From NCBI GenBank assembly GCA_023146115.1, contig JAGLCS010000105.1, positions 1 through 36,480 of the forward strand: a stretch of DNA of 36,480 nucleotides, written 5' to 3'. Both the position numbers and the translations under genes were made by a program. The notes beneath the pieces are model-generated. The model was given only the letters and a program-made list of their open reading frames with translations. It was not told where the DNA came from and did no database searches. Origin of the DNA: Abyssibacter sp. Lineage in GTDB: Bacteria; Pseudomonadota; Gammaproteobacteria; Nevskiales; OUC007. Within the stretch, counting starts at the first letter, position 1. The number at the start of each line of letters is the position of its first letter. Shown here one piece after another: positions 8,547-17,062 of the stretch.

Positions 8547-9989
8547 TCACAAACGCCAGCGCATTCGCAGGCCGAACCAAAGCAGTGTCAGTGGCTGGTA
8601 ACGGCCCGTGACTCGGTTGCCGGTCATCGGGTCGACATCATCAACCTCGCCCCCGCGGCTACGTAGCACTCCGGTACTGAAGTCGACCGTCCGTCGCTCG
8701 TTGACCACCCAGCTAAACCCGCCCGTGAGGTACAGGCGGCCTGCATCTGCAGAAGTCGCGCTCCGATTCTCGTCACTGACGGCGGCCGACTCCCCGGCCA
8801 CGCCTGCAGACAGCGTCCAGCGTTCGTTGAGCTGGTAGCGCATGCCGAGCGCAACCAGGTAGGCGTCCTGGAATTCCAGCCGACTGCGAACCGTGGGCGT
8901 CGCGTTATCGAAGCGGATGATGACTTCGTCGAACCGAGACCAGCGGGTCCATCGCAGGCTGCTGGCAAAGGTCCAGCGATCAACCGTCCAAGCGACGCCG
9001 GAGGACAGCGTCTCCGGCAGCGTCAGGGTGAGGCCGAACCCGGTATCGCTCGTGGCCGCCCGCACCAGCGCCACGACCTCCTCTTCAAAGGAGCCGCCCG
9101 TTGCCAGCAAGGCGACGCGCGTGGTTGAAAAACAAGGGTCGTTTTCAAAGTCCTCCAGGGTCCAGCCCAGGCGTTGACGTGTGGCATCACCGTGCAATCC
9201 GTGCTCGATCGGGGACAGATAGCTCAACCCCACGGCGACCTGGTCAGTTAGCGCCATCCGCAGGCCGGCTTGCCAGGCAGCGGTAAAACGGCTGGCCTCG
9301 GCGCGGTGACGGAAGTCGTACTTGCCCGGCAATGTCTCTTCCCCGGCGAGGGCGCAAGCCGGCGTGGCCAGATCCGCCCCGGCGCGCGCCTCAACCTCGC
9401 GCTGAACGATTGCGCCCAGGTCGACATCGTTTGAATACTCGAAGTCGAACCAATGCAGTCGCGCGCCGACCCCAACACGCAGCCGCGGAGTGACCTGCCA
9501 GGCAGCACCGGGGGTGAGCTCGATCCCTCGAATGACCGTGTCGATGGCGTTGTAGCGCCCCTTCCAATCCGCATCCCGGTGTTGGGATGTGCCGTAGGGG
9601 GCGGCCAGCGTCACGCCGACGGCGAAGCGGTCGCTCATGCGTCGCGTCCAGGTCCAGTCCGGAATCGGGGCGTCCACACGACCACTGCGGCCGCTGTTAC
9701 CGCCGCTGATCGTTGAGCCGTCGGTACCCTCGCGAACCGCGACTCCCTGGAACTGTGTCGACAAATGGGCAAAATGTGCCCCGGTCGCCAGACCCGATTC
9801 CAGGGCCAGGCCATGCAGGGCCGGGTTGCGGACTGCGGCACCAGGATCGTAGTCAGCCGCATCCACGCCGGCGAAGCCCATGCCGCTGGCGCCGACCGAA
9901 TCAAACGGCAATGAAAATCCGCCCGCTGCCCAGGCTGGGGACACGCCCACCAGCGCAGCGCTAACCAAGGTGCCGAGCAATCTGCCCAT
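8547..9989 (-). CDS. FadL/OmpP1-family long-chain fatty acid or hydrocarbon porin
   Basis: A 480-residue outer-membrane protein of the FadL/TodX family, which takes up hydrophobic compounds (fatty acids, alkanes, aromatics) by lateral diffusion. Signal peptide at residues 1-21 (cleavage after SPAWA). The mature N-terminus GGFSLPF, then GASGMGFAG and DPGAAVRNPAL, match the family's hatch signature. Further hallmarks are WTWTRRMSDRFAVGVTLAAPYG, VIRGIELTPGAAWQ and the repeated RLRVGVGARLHW strands. Length fits the family. ATG 9989 was chosen; a TTG six codons upstream (10007) is possible but less likely. It stands alone between the protease and djlA. The fatty-acid-type genes at 34357-36359 could use its cargo, but they are far away. 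Confidence 0.9.
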   Translation of the reverse strand: MGRLLGTLVSAALVGVSPAWAAGGFSLPFDSVGASGMGFAGVDAADYDPGAAVRNPALHGLALESGLATGAHFAHLSTQFQGVAVREGTDGSTISGGNSGRSGRVDAPIPDWTWTRRMSDRFAVGVTLAAPYGTSQHRDADWKGRYNAIDTVIRGIELTPGAAWQVTPRLRVGVGARLHWFDFEYSNDVDLGAIVQREVEARAGADLATPACALAGEETLPGKYDFRHRAEASRFTAAWQAGLRMALTDQVAVGLSYLSPIEHGLHGDATRQRLGWTLEDFENDPCFSTTRVALLATGGSFEEEVVALVRAATSDTGFGLTLTLPETLSSGVAWTVDRWTFASSLRWTRWSRFDEVIIRFDNATPTVRSRLEFQDAYLVALGMRYQLNERWTLSAGVAGESAAVSDENRSATSADAGRLYLTGGFSWVVNERRTVDFSTGVLRSRGGEVDDVDPMTGNRVTGRYQPLTLLWFGLRMRWRL

Positions 9990-10079
9990 CGCGTATCGCC
10001 CGTCCAATCGGAAGCGCTATGGGCAGCAGGAATCAGGCCAGCCGTTACGCTGAACGTGAACGACGGGATTCCCCGGTTT

Positions 10080-10862
10080 TTACTCCGCCCGTGCCTGCTT
10101 GATCAGGTCGTAAGCCCGGGTGATTTCACTGGTTTTCTGCTCCGCCACGGCGCGCATCGACTCAGGCAGGCCTTTGGCTGCCAGGCGATCCGGGTGGTGT
10201 TCGCTCATCAGGCGGCGGTAAGCCTTCTTGACCTCGGCGTCGCTGGCCGATGCGTCAACGCCGATGATCTTGTAAGCGTCGGCGAGTTCGTCTCGCTGCG
10301 GCGGCCGGCGCCCCCCGGCCGACCCGCCGCCCTGCGCCATGCGCAGCGATGCATCAAGGCGGGCGAGATCCTGTTCAGACAGCCCGAGCCCCCGGCCAAC
10401 GCGAAAGATGAGTTCGCGTTCGTTGTCGGTGATCTGGCCATCGGCAATCGCCACCTGAATCTGGGCGGTCAAAAAGACCTGAATCAGATGGACCTGCCCG
10501 CGGCAAGTACTGCGAAAACTGCGCACCTCGGCGTCCACGTCGAAACCCGCCTGCTTGCCGCGATTGAACGCGGCGATGGCCTGTTTGCGCTGCTCTGGGG
10601 TGAATCGGAACCGCTGCATCATGGTCTCCAGCGCGGCGATCTCGGACTGGTCCACCCGGCCATCGGATTTGCTGATGGCTCCGGCTACCGCGAACGTCGC
10701 TTCCAGAAACTGGTGCTGGGCCGCGCCAGCGATCAGACGTGTGGGTGACACACGGCTGATCTGCCGCGCCAGCCACCAGCCGGCGGCGGCCCCAAACAAC
10801 AGGCCGGGCAGCCGGCCGAACGCGAAGCCGATCACGGCTCCAATGAGGATTGCAGGAAACAT
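10080..10862 (-). CDS. djlA: Membrane-anchored co-chaperone DjlA (TerB plus J domain)
   Basis: A 260-residue inner-membrane DnaJ-type co-chaperone that stimulates DnaK, linked in enterobacteria to envelope stress and capsule signalling. One N-terminal membrane segment (about 4-32, glycine-rich as in DjlA dimerising anchors) is followed by a TerB-like helical domain (about 50-172: AGAISKSDGRVDQSEI and ADGQITDNERELIF). A Gly-rich linker follows, then a C-terminal J domain (about 194-260) with the intact HPD motif at 223-225 and the DjlA-type HHPDRLAAKGLPE. The domain order matches DjlA exactly. No strong ribosome site is seen. A terminator at 10891-10928 separates it from the upstream giant lipoprotein gene. 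Confidence 0.92.
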   Translation of the reverse strand: MFPAILIGAVIGFAFGRLPGLLFGAAAGWWLARQISRVSPTRLIAGAAQHQFLEATFAVAGAISKSDGRVDQSEIAALETMMQRFRFTPEQRKQAIAAFNRGKQAGFDVDAEVRSFRSTCRGQVHLIQVFLTAQIQVAIADGQITDNERELIFRVGRGLGLSEQDLARLDASLRMAQGGGSAGGRRPPQRDELADAYKIIGVDASASDAEVKKAYRRLMSEHHPDRLAAKGLPESMRAVAEQKTSEITRAYDLIKQARAE

Positions 10863-10890
10863 GACGCCGGATTCTACGCCAACAGGAAAC

Positions 10891-10928
10891 GACAGCGCCG
10901 CCGGTGGCGACGCTCCGGCAGCGCTGTC
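10891..10928 (-). terminator. Intrinsic terminator after the giant lipoprotein gene
   Basis: Read on the minus strand, a 14-base stem with one mismatch (arms 10915-10928 and 10891-10904, 10-base loop) begins 9 bases after the lipoprotein stop codon. It is followed by the T-rich run GTTTCCTGTT. Position and strand fit termination of that gene. Confidence 0.6.
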
Positions 10929-10937
10929 AGGGCATGT

Positions 10938-13900
10938 CTAGGGACGGAAGTCCATGAAGATCCGGCCGGACCGCACCACCGGCTGGCCAAAGGCTTCCAG
11001 CACCTGCTCCCAAGCCGGGCTGTTGGACGACGTACCCGGCAGGTTGGCCCCTTCGAAGCGGGCGCCGTTGTCTTCGCTGACCCACAGCCTACCCTGAGAC
11101 GCGGCCACGACGACGTAGTTGCCGACACCACGCACATCCGAGGTTCCACCGCTGAACACGGTGGTCCAGTTCACCAGGTCGTCGCTGTAGGACAGCCCAC
11201 CCGTGGTCGTCACGAAGTACCGACCGTTGATGAGCCGAATCTCATTGATGGGGCTGGACACGCCGGGCGGCAGTTCTGTCCAGTTGGTCAGATCAGCCGA
11301 GCTGTACAGCTTGCCGCTGCCACCGCCAAACAGGTACTGGCTGCCGTCGTGCATCACGTCCAGCGGATGGAAACGGCCCGTGGTGCCGCTATACACCTGC
11401 TCGGGCAGCGTGCCGGAGATGTCCGTCCAGCCCGTTCCCAGATCGCGGCGAATCTCGCTGCTGGAGAATCCGAACTGCGGGTAGGCCAGGAAGGTGCCAG
11501 CCGCCTCGTCGAGATCCGCGTAGGTGCCGCGGACCAGCGTATTTTCCAGCGTCCAGTTGCGACCATCTGCGCTCACGTAGCCGATGACGCGGTTGTCGCT
11601 GCCGTCCTCCCCGAAGGTCGCCGAGGTGATCGGACCGCCAACCGCGACGAACTGCATACCGTTCCATTCGATTTCAAACAGCGGCACGCGACCGTTGGGC
11701 GACTGGTAATCCATCGGCAGGGGCTGCTCCTGCCAGCTGAATCCACCATCCTGGCTAATCGCGATGACCGGAACTTCGCCGTCCTCGTTGCCCTGTTCGT
11801 CCAGCACGATCCGGCCACCCGCAGCCACGAGACGCTCACCGGCCACGACCACGTCGTTAATGGTGAACGACGCATGGTGGCTGCGGGTATCCCAGTTGCG
11901 TGCGTCGGTGCTAGCCCAGATCTGGCCGTCGTGGCCGACCGCCACGTAGGTGGTGCCGTCGTAGGCGATGTCGTTGAGCTGCTCGACGGCTTCGCCGACA
12001 CGACCCTCGTTGGTCCAGCTCTGCCCGTCGGTGCTGGTGTAAACGTAACCGCGCACACCCACCACGATGAACTGCGAGCCGTCATGGATCATCGCCCGCG
12101 GTGCGCCCTGGTTCAGGAAGTGCTGGCCGGACACCGTGACCCAGCTTCGGCCATCTGCACTGCTCTGCAGCGTGTTGCCGTTCAGGATGCGGTAGAACGT
12201 CGTGCCGTCGTACGCCACCGTTGGGCTCATGTTGGCCTGGAGAGCCGCGATGTAGGGCGTATCGTCAGCGGCCTGGGTCCAGCTGTGACCGTCGGGACTG
12301 ACATAGGTCGTGCTGCCATCACGGCCCACGAACTGCGTGCCGTTGTGGTAGATCTCGGTGACAGGTTCCGCAGGTTCGACCTCACCCCACAAATTGCCGT
12401 CGAAGCTCTTGAGCGTCGTGCCGCGTGAGACTGCCGCGATGAAGGTCTGGCCATCGGAGGCAAAGGCCCCCAGATTCCCCGATGTCGAATCGACCAGCGC
12501 CGGCGTGTTCGCGGCCACCCACAATTCGGTGTTGGTGCTGCGGAAGATCTGGCCACGGCCACCAACGGTGATGAACTGCGTGCCATCCCAGACCACCCGG
12601 TTCAGGTCATTGTAGGTCTGGCGGGGCGATACCATCCGCCAGGCATCGGATGCCTTGGGCGGCGCGGTGTCCTGCGGATCCCCAAAGAACCCGAGGCTGC
12701 TCTGACCCAGCGCGATCGTGCCAATCGAGCCCGTCGCGATCGTGTAGAGATCACTGGACAGCGCGTAGCCGGTCAGATCGCGCAGACTCGGCCCGATTAG
12801 CATGACATCGTCACCGACCAGCACGTACAACCCGTTGGCGACGGTGATGTCGCGGATATGGCCGTTGATACCGCCCAGCGACAGCCAGTTGAACCCGTCG
12901 GCACTGATGGCCAGTGCGTTCTGCCCCACCGCCACGAACTGGCTGCCGTCCCAGATCACCTCGCGCAGGTCGGGGTTGTTGGGTATCGGTGTCGCCAGCG
13001 TCCAGGTGTTACCCCCATCGATACTGGTGAGAATCTGACCATCGAGCCCGGCAGCCACGTAGGTCCCGTTGTGCTCGGTGATCGCGTGAAGGTTGGTCGA
13101 CCCGCCGGTCGCCACCTCCGTCCAGTTGCTCAGATCGCTGGACAGAAAGGCGCGACCACCGAGCCCCACCCCCACGTACCGGCCCTGCTGAGCGTGCAGG
13201 TATTGCATGTTGAGAATGGCCTGGTTGCCCGGCAGGTCGGTCCAGTTCGTGCCATCCGTACTGGTCGACAAAAACGCACTGCGCAGGGCGATGAACTGGC
13301 TGCCGTCGAACGCGATATCGGTCGGCCCGCCGCCAAAGCTGCCGCCGCCGGTGAAGGTCTGACCGTCGGTGGTCACGAACGGCAGGCTGTTGAACTGTCC
13401 GGCCATGACGAAGCGACCATTGCCCCATTCCACATCGAGAATCGTGCCATTGGGCGGCGTGGCGATCGGTGCCAGCCCGCCGATCACGTCGGCACAGTCC
13501 GCATTCAGGATCAGGTCACGCGCCGGGATGCTGCCCGCGGCCGAGGTTGGTGTCGGCGTGCAGCGCTGACCGGCCGGTTGGCGGATGATCTCCAGCGTGT
13601 AGGACGCCCCCTCCTCGGCGGTGCCATCAGCAATGCGCACGGCGGAATTGGTCTGCGTGTAGGTATCTTCCAGCGGCACGCCATCCAGCGTGAAGCGGTA
13701 ATCCAGCGTGGCTCCGGCATCCATGCCGGTGATGAACAAATCAACGCTATAACGGCCCGCCTCAGAGCAGGTGATGTCGATGTTCGTGATGTCCGCGCCG
13801 CTGACAGTCCCGCTGCCATTGGCCACGTTGCAGACCAACCCGGAGGACGGTTGCGCACGGACCGTGTAGTCGCTCCCATCAGCAACGCTGGCTGAGTAGG

Positions 13901-15989
13901 TCACCGCAGCATTGCGCAGCGCTCCGTCATTGGCGAGACCGCCGCCGACCAGCAGTTCCCACTGTCCCATCGAGGAGGTGCCCGGCACGCCGGAGATGGT
14001 CCCCGACAGGGTGTAGGTGCTCGGAGTCGAACAGCTGATGTCCACGCCGGTGATGTCACTGCCGGACACCGTACCGCTGGCATTGGCGACGCTGCAGACC
14101 AACCCGCCCGCCGGCGAGGCCGTGACTTCGTAGCTCGCACCATCGGCCACGCCGGTGGCGTAAACCACGGCGCCGTCGGCCAACGGGCCATCCGCCACCA
14201 GCGAGCCGCCGACAAAGGCTTCCCACTGGCCGCTGCTGCCGCCCGTACCTGCGCCGGAAATGGCGCCCGAGACCGAATAGGTCGCGGCCTGAGTACTCAT
14301 GCAGTTGATGTCCACGCCCGTGACATCCGCACCGGACACCGTACCGGCTGCCTTCAACACCGTGCAGCTGAACCCGGCCGGGGCGAACGCACGCACGATG
14401 TACGCGGCACCGTCGGTAACGGGAGAGAGGTTGTAGGTGGCAGCCCCATTGGTCATGGCGTTGCTGGCGACCACCGTGCCGTTGACTTCCAGCTCGTATG
14501 TGCCGGTTGAACCGGAACTCGGCAGGCCGGCGATCGTGCCGCTGATGTCAAAGCCCGCCGCCTGCGAGCAGTTGATATCCACGCCGGTGACGTCACCACC
14601 GCTGATCGTGCCCGACGCGTTCGCCACGGCACAGCTCAAGCCACTGACGGGAGAGGCGACAACCTGGTAGCTTGCGCCATCGGCAACCGGTGCGGCGTTG
14701 TAGGTCACCGCGCCATCGTTGAGCGGCCCGTCATTGACCAGCCCGCCATTGATGAACAGCTCCCACTGGCCAGAACTGCCCGTGCTACCCGCACCGCCAA
14801 TCGCGCCGGCGACGTCGTAGGTGGCTGCCGAAGCCATCGTGCGCGAGGTGAACGCCTGCATCACCGTGCCGACGGTCAGCGTCGTGGTCACGGTGGTGTC
14901 GAATGTGCTCGCCGAGCTGTGCCGCACGCAAAGCGTTTGACCGACTTCGACCACGCCATCGGCGGACGTGAAGCCGCTGGGCTGACAGTTCGGCGACCAT
15001 TCGCCGCCTGTCACCGATACGTTCACGGTGGAGTCGATGCCGGAAATCGTGACGGTATTCGAGGTGACCACGGTATCCAGCGCCACGCCGGTCTGATCGG
15101 CGAACGCGAAGGCATCTGGCGTGTTGTCCGGCCCACCCGTGGAACCCATCCGGAGTTGACCCAGAAAGGCCGGCACGCCACTCCCCTGCGCCTGACTGGC
15201 ATCGCCGATGTTGATTTCGTTGAAGTTGCCTGCGTGATTGTCCGACAGGGCATATTCGATCTGCGTTGTGGCATCCAGCCAGATGATCTCTGCGGTATTC
15301 GGCGTGCCGCCGAAGCTCCGGTAGAACGGACTGCTCAAACTGCCCGCCGGCACCATCAGGCTGCCGTTGGCCGCGACGGTCACCGCCACGGTGTCGCCGT
15401 CGCTGAACGGACCGCCCGCAGCGGCCTCGCTGTACGTCAACGTGTAACTGCCGACCAGCGCGCTATTGATCGTGGCCGGGGTCGTGGTGCCGCCGCCGGT
15501 GGTCGTGATGCCCGGCGCGCCGGGGTCGACAATCACCCCGTTGGCGACGCCATCGTCGTCGCCGCGACCGCCGTCGACCAGCGTCAGGATGACAGTGCGT
15601 CCATTGAAGCGCGCGCCGTCGACGCCATTGAAATCGAACTGCGAGAACTGCCCGTTCTGCACCTTGTAGTAGGTGTTCGGATTGGAACCCGACGGCAGCC
15701 GGATGGTGACATCCACCGTACCGCCCGGCGTCAGTCCGGTCACGCTGAAGTCATAGAATCCATGGGCGAAGTTCACGCCGGCCGGAGCGGCATTCGGTGC
15801 CGGATTGGAGATGACCCGCGCCTGGCTGAGCGTGCCGGCCGATGTCGTCAGCGTGACCGTACCGCCAGGTGCCGTGAGCTGCGTTTGACCCTCAGTCGTG
15901 TTCAGCAGATTGATTTCTGCAGGGTCACCGCAGGCGGCAAGCAAGAGCGCAACGATGGCGCAGATCAACACTCTGAGTCGTACAGGCAT
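10938..15989 (-). CDS. Giant lipoprotein: anchor-U-like domain, five tandem repeats, Asp-box beta-propellers
   Basis: A 1683-residue protein starting at ATG 15989 with GGGGAG nine bases upstream. It has a lipoprotein signal with lipobox LAAC (Cys20). Residues about 25-155 resemble the 'choice-of-anchor U' domain (HGFYDFSVTGLTPGG, then LVDGGRGDDDGVANGVIVDP). Residues about 165-385 are beta-rich. Residues 390-832 hold five tandem repeats of about 89 residues. Residues about 840-1683 contain roughly 15 Asp-box/BNR-like repeats of the type SADGRSWVT or TSTDGQSWTNEG, alternating with WDGSQFVAVG-like strands, which indicates one or two beta-propellers. A surface-exposed binding or recognition role is inferred; no sialidase catalytic residues can be assigned. 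It is a single-gene unit divergent from the MCE operon, with a terminator downstream. Confidence 0.85.
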   Translation of the reverse strand: MPVRLRVLICAIVALLLAACGDPAEINLLNTTEGQTQLTAPGGTVTLTTSAGTLSQARVISNPAPNAAPAGVNFAHGFYDFSVTGLTPGGTVDVTIRLPSGSNPNTYYKVQNGQFSQFDFNGVDGARFNGRTVILTLVDGGRGDDDGVANGVIVDPGAPGITTTGGGTTTPATINSALVGSYTLTYSEAAAGGPFSDGDTVAVTVAANGSLMVPAGSLSSPFYRSFGGTPNTAEIIWLDATTQIEYALSDNHAGNFNEINIGDASQAQGSGVPAFLGQLRMGSTGGPDNTPDAFAFADQTGVALDTVVTSNTVTISGIDSTVNVSVTGGEWSPNCQPSGFTSADGVVEVGQTLCVRHSSASTFDTTVTTTLTVGTVMQAFTSRTMASAATYDVAGAIGGAGSTGSSGQWELFINGGLVNDGPLNDGAVTYNAAPVADGASYQVVASPVSGLSCAVANASGTISGGDVTGVDINCSQAAGFDISGTIAGLPSSGSTGTYELEVNGTVVASNAMTNGAATYNLSPVTDGAAYIVRAFAPAGFSCTVLKAAGTVSGADVTGVDINCMSTQAATYSVSGAISGAGTGGSSGQWEAFVGGSLVADGPLADGAVVYATGVADGASYEVTASPAGGLVCSVANASGTVSGSDITGVDISCSTPSTYTLSGTISGVPGTSSMGQWELLVGGGLANDGALRNAAVTYSASVADGSDYTVRAQPSSGLVCNVANGSGTVSGADITNIDITCSEAGRYSVDLFITGMDAGATLDYRFTLDGVPLEDTYTQTNSAVRIADGTAEEGASYTLEIIRQPAGQRCTPTPTSAAGSIPARDLILNADCADVIGGLAPIATPPNGTILDVEWGNGRFVMAGQFNSLPFVTTDGQTFTGGGSFGGGPTDIAFDGSQFIALRSAFLSTSTDGTNWTDLPGNQAILNMQYLHAQQGRYVGVGLGGRAFLSSDLSNWTEVATGGSTNLHAITEHNGTYVAAGLDGQILTSIDGGNTWTLATPIPNNPDLREVIWDGSQFVAVGQNALAISADGFNWLSLGGINGHIRDITVANGLYVLVGDDVMLIGPSLRDLTGYALSSDLYTIATGSIGTIALGQSSLGFFGDPQDTAPPKASDAWRMVSPRQTYNDLNRVVWDGTQFITVGGRGQIFRSTNTELWVAANTPALVDSTSGNLGAFASDGQTFIAAVSRGTTLKSFDGNLWGEVEPAEPVTEIYHNGTQFVGRDGSTTYVSPDGHSWTQAADDTPYIAALQANMSPTVAYDGTTFYRILNGNTLQSSADGRSWVTVSGQHFLNQGAPRAMIHDGSQFIVVGVRGYVYTSTDGQSWTNEGRVGEAVEQLNDIAYDGTTYVAVGHDGQIWASTDARNWDTRSHHASFTINDVVVAGERLVAAGGRIVLDEQGNEDGEVPVIAISQDGGFSWQEQPLPMDYQSPNGRVPLFEIEWNGMQFVAVGGPITSATFGEDGSDNRVIGYVSADGRNWTLENTLVRGTYADLDEAAGTFLAYPQFGFSSSEIRRDLGTGWTDISGTLPEQVYSGTTGRFHPLDVMHDGSQYLFGGGSGKLYSSADLTNWTELPPGVSSPINEIRLINGRYFVTTTGGLSYSDDLVNWTTVFSGGTSDVRGVGNYVVVAASQGRLWVSEDNGARFEGANLPGTSSNSPAWEQVLEAFGQPVVRSGRIFMDFRP
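13494..14822 (-). repeat. Five tandem ~89-residue coding repeats with paired cysteines
   Basis: This part of the giant lipoprotein gene encodes five successive units. Each begins with a strand such as YSVSGAISG or YTLSGTISG, passes through GQWELxVxGGLxNDG and VADGASYxV, and ends in a conserved pair of cysteines. Units 1-4 have exactly C-x20-C (for example GLVCSVANASGTVSG then VDISC). Unit 5 is diverged (GQRC, C-x21-C). The regular spacing suggests Ig-like sandwiches, each closed by a disulfide in the periplasm or outside the cell. Repeats arose by duplication; units 1, 3 and 4 are the closest to each other. Confidence 0.8.
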
Positions 15990-16125
15990 GGCTTCCACTC
16001 CCCGGGGACTTGGTCCAGGAAACTCTAGGCATGAGCCACTTCGGTCCATACCCCCCAGACGGGGGTGTGCCGGTCTCGTGCCTCGGCGCCGCTGTTTCCT
16101 CTTTTGGAGGAGGCACGTCGAGCAC

Positions 16126-16153
16126 TTGCGCTTTACCCTCCGGCTTTCATAAT
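16126..16153 (+). promoter_or_regulatory. Candidate sigma-70 promoter of the MCE operon
   Basis: TTGCGC (16126-16131), 16 bases, then CATAAT (16148-16153): the -10 matches TATAAT in five of six positions, the -35 in three. Transcription would begin near 16160, downstream of ATG 16157, which supports a later start for the permease. A GC-rich hairpin (ACCCCC/GGGGGT, 16050-16066) lies farther upstream in the same divergent spacer. Confidence 0.4.
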
Positions 16154-16273
16154 CGGATGCACAGGCTGCAGGGGACCGTCACCGGTGGGTGTCGGCGGCC
16201 GCGACGGGGACAGCTCTTGGGGGACGCAAGCTCGCAAGTACAGGGCAGCCGCTGGCCAGCGGTGGGGCGACGC

Positions 16274-17062
16274 GTGGGTGGCTTCCCGGGTGCGGTGGGA
16301 CGCAGCGCCAGCGCCTCGCTGCTGTTTGTCGTGGACCTGGTGACGTTCATGCTCCAGGCCTTGCTGCACTGGTGGCAGCGCAGCCCCGTTCGCAACCGCG
16401 CCACGCGCCGTGCGGTGGTTGTCCAGATTCTGTTCAGCGGTGTCGATGCCCTGCCCCTGCTACTGCTCATTGGCTTGGCCATGGGCATGGCGCTGACCCC
16501 ACCTCTACTGATGGCAGGGTCCTCGATAGGAGAATCCGAAGAGCTGGCCCGCTTGCTGGTCGTCGGACTGGCGCTGCAACTCGGCCCCCTGCTCACCGCA
16601 GTGATCCTGATCGGGCGCAGCGGGTCGGCCATTGCGGTGGACCTGGCGCAGATGAAACTGAACCGGGAGGTGGCCGCGCTGGACCTGCTCGGGATTCGGC
16701 TCACGGATTATTTCGTGGCCCCGCGCCTTATCGGTGGTGCGATTTCCCAGCTGGCGTTGGCGATTTACTTCGCCGCCGTCGCGCTGATCGGCGGCAGCCT
16801 GATCAGCCCACTGCTACTGAGCACCGAGCAGCTGTCGCTACTGCCGGCGCTGGCCACGGCCATCACGCCCGGCGATGGCCTGATCTTCATCTTCAAGAAT
16901 CTGCTCTTCGGCATGGTCGTCACGGGCACCGCCTGTTTCTGCGCGCTCAAAGTCGAGGTTTCCCGGACGGAAGTGCCGCAACGCACGCAGCAGGCAATCG
17001 CATCGAGCTATGCGCTGGTCTTCGTGATTGCCGCGTTTTTCTCGTTGCTGGAACTGCCATGA
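16274..17062 (+). CDS. MlaE/YrbE-type ABC transporter permease of an MCE system
   Basis: Inner-membrane permease of the MlaE family, which moves lipids together with an MCE protein and an ATPase. From GTG 16274 it has 262 residues, like E. coli MlaE (260). Family features are LQLGPLLTAVILIGRSGSAIA (split here as residues 101-121), then MKLNREVAALDLLGI and YFVAPRLIGGAIS. About five membrane segments are visible. Deviations: Gln102 replaces the usual Glu of ELGP, and the common T-E-Q before the I-x-A-L stretch is N-R-E. The frame is open to 16010. GTG 16262 and ATG 16157 are alternative starts, but the stretch before 16262 has atypical codons, ATG 16157 lies before the predicted transcription start, and GGTGG lies eight bases before GTG 16274. 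It overlaps the next gene by ATGA. Confidence 0.82.
   Translation: MGGFPGAVGRSASASLLFVVDLVTFMLQALLHWWQRSPVRNRATRRAVVVQILFSGVDALPLLLLIGLAMGMALTPPLLMAGSSIGESEELARLLVVGLALQLGPLLTAVILIGRSGSAIAVDLAQMKLNREVAALDLLGIRLTDYFVAPRLIGGAISQLALAIYFAAVALIGGSLISPLLLSTEQLSLLPALATAITPGDGLIFIFKNLLFGMVVTGTACFCALKVEVSRTEVPQRTQQAIASSYALVFVIAAFFSLLELP

Noticed and set aside
11349-12428. 359-codon plus-strand open frame, and similar ones at 12858-13895 and 14919-16028
   Set aside because: Shadows of the giant lipoprotein gene; the minus strand shows a lipobox, regular repeats and a terminator.
10938-13480. Asp-box repeats considered as a sialidase
   Set aside because: Asp-boxes are only structural; no Arg triad, Tyr/Glu nucleophile pair or FRIP motif could be assigned.
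13494-14822. Regular repeats considered as a CRISPR array
   Set aside because: Period of about 267 bases, coding on the minus strand, without short identical repeats and unique spacers.
16105-16131. GGAGGAGG considered as a ribosome site for a small peptide or for the permease
   Set aside because: The only start near it (TTG 16126) meets a stop after eight codons, and the permease frame has no start within reach.
16189-17058. Upstream extension of the ATPase frame (a 542-codon open frame in total)
   Set aside because: This part overlaps the permease gene in another frame and is rich in Arg, Pro and Gly. The real ATPase start is the ATGA overlap at 17059.
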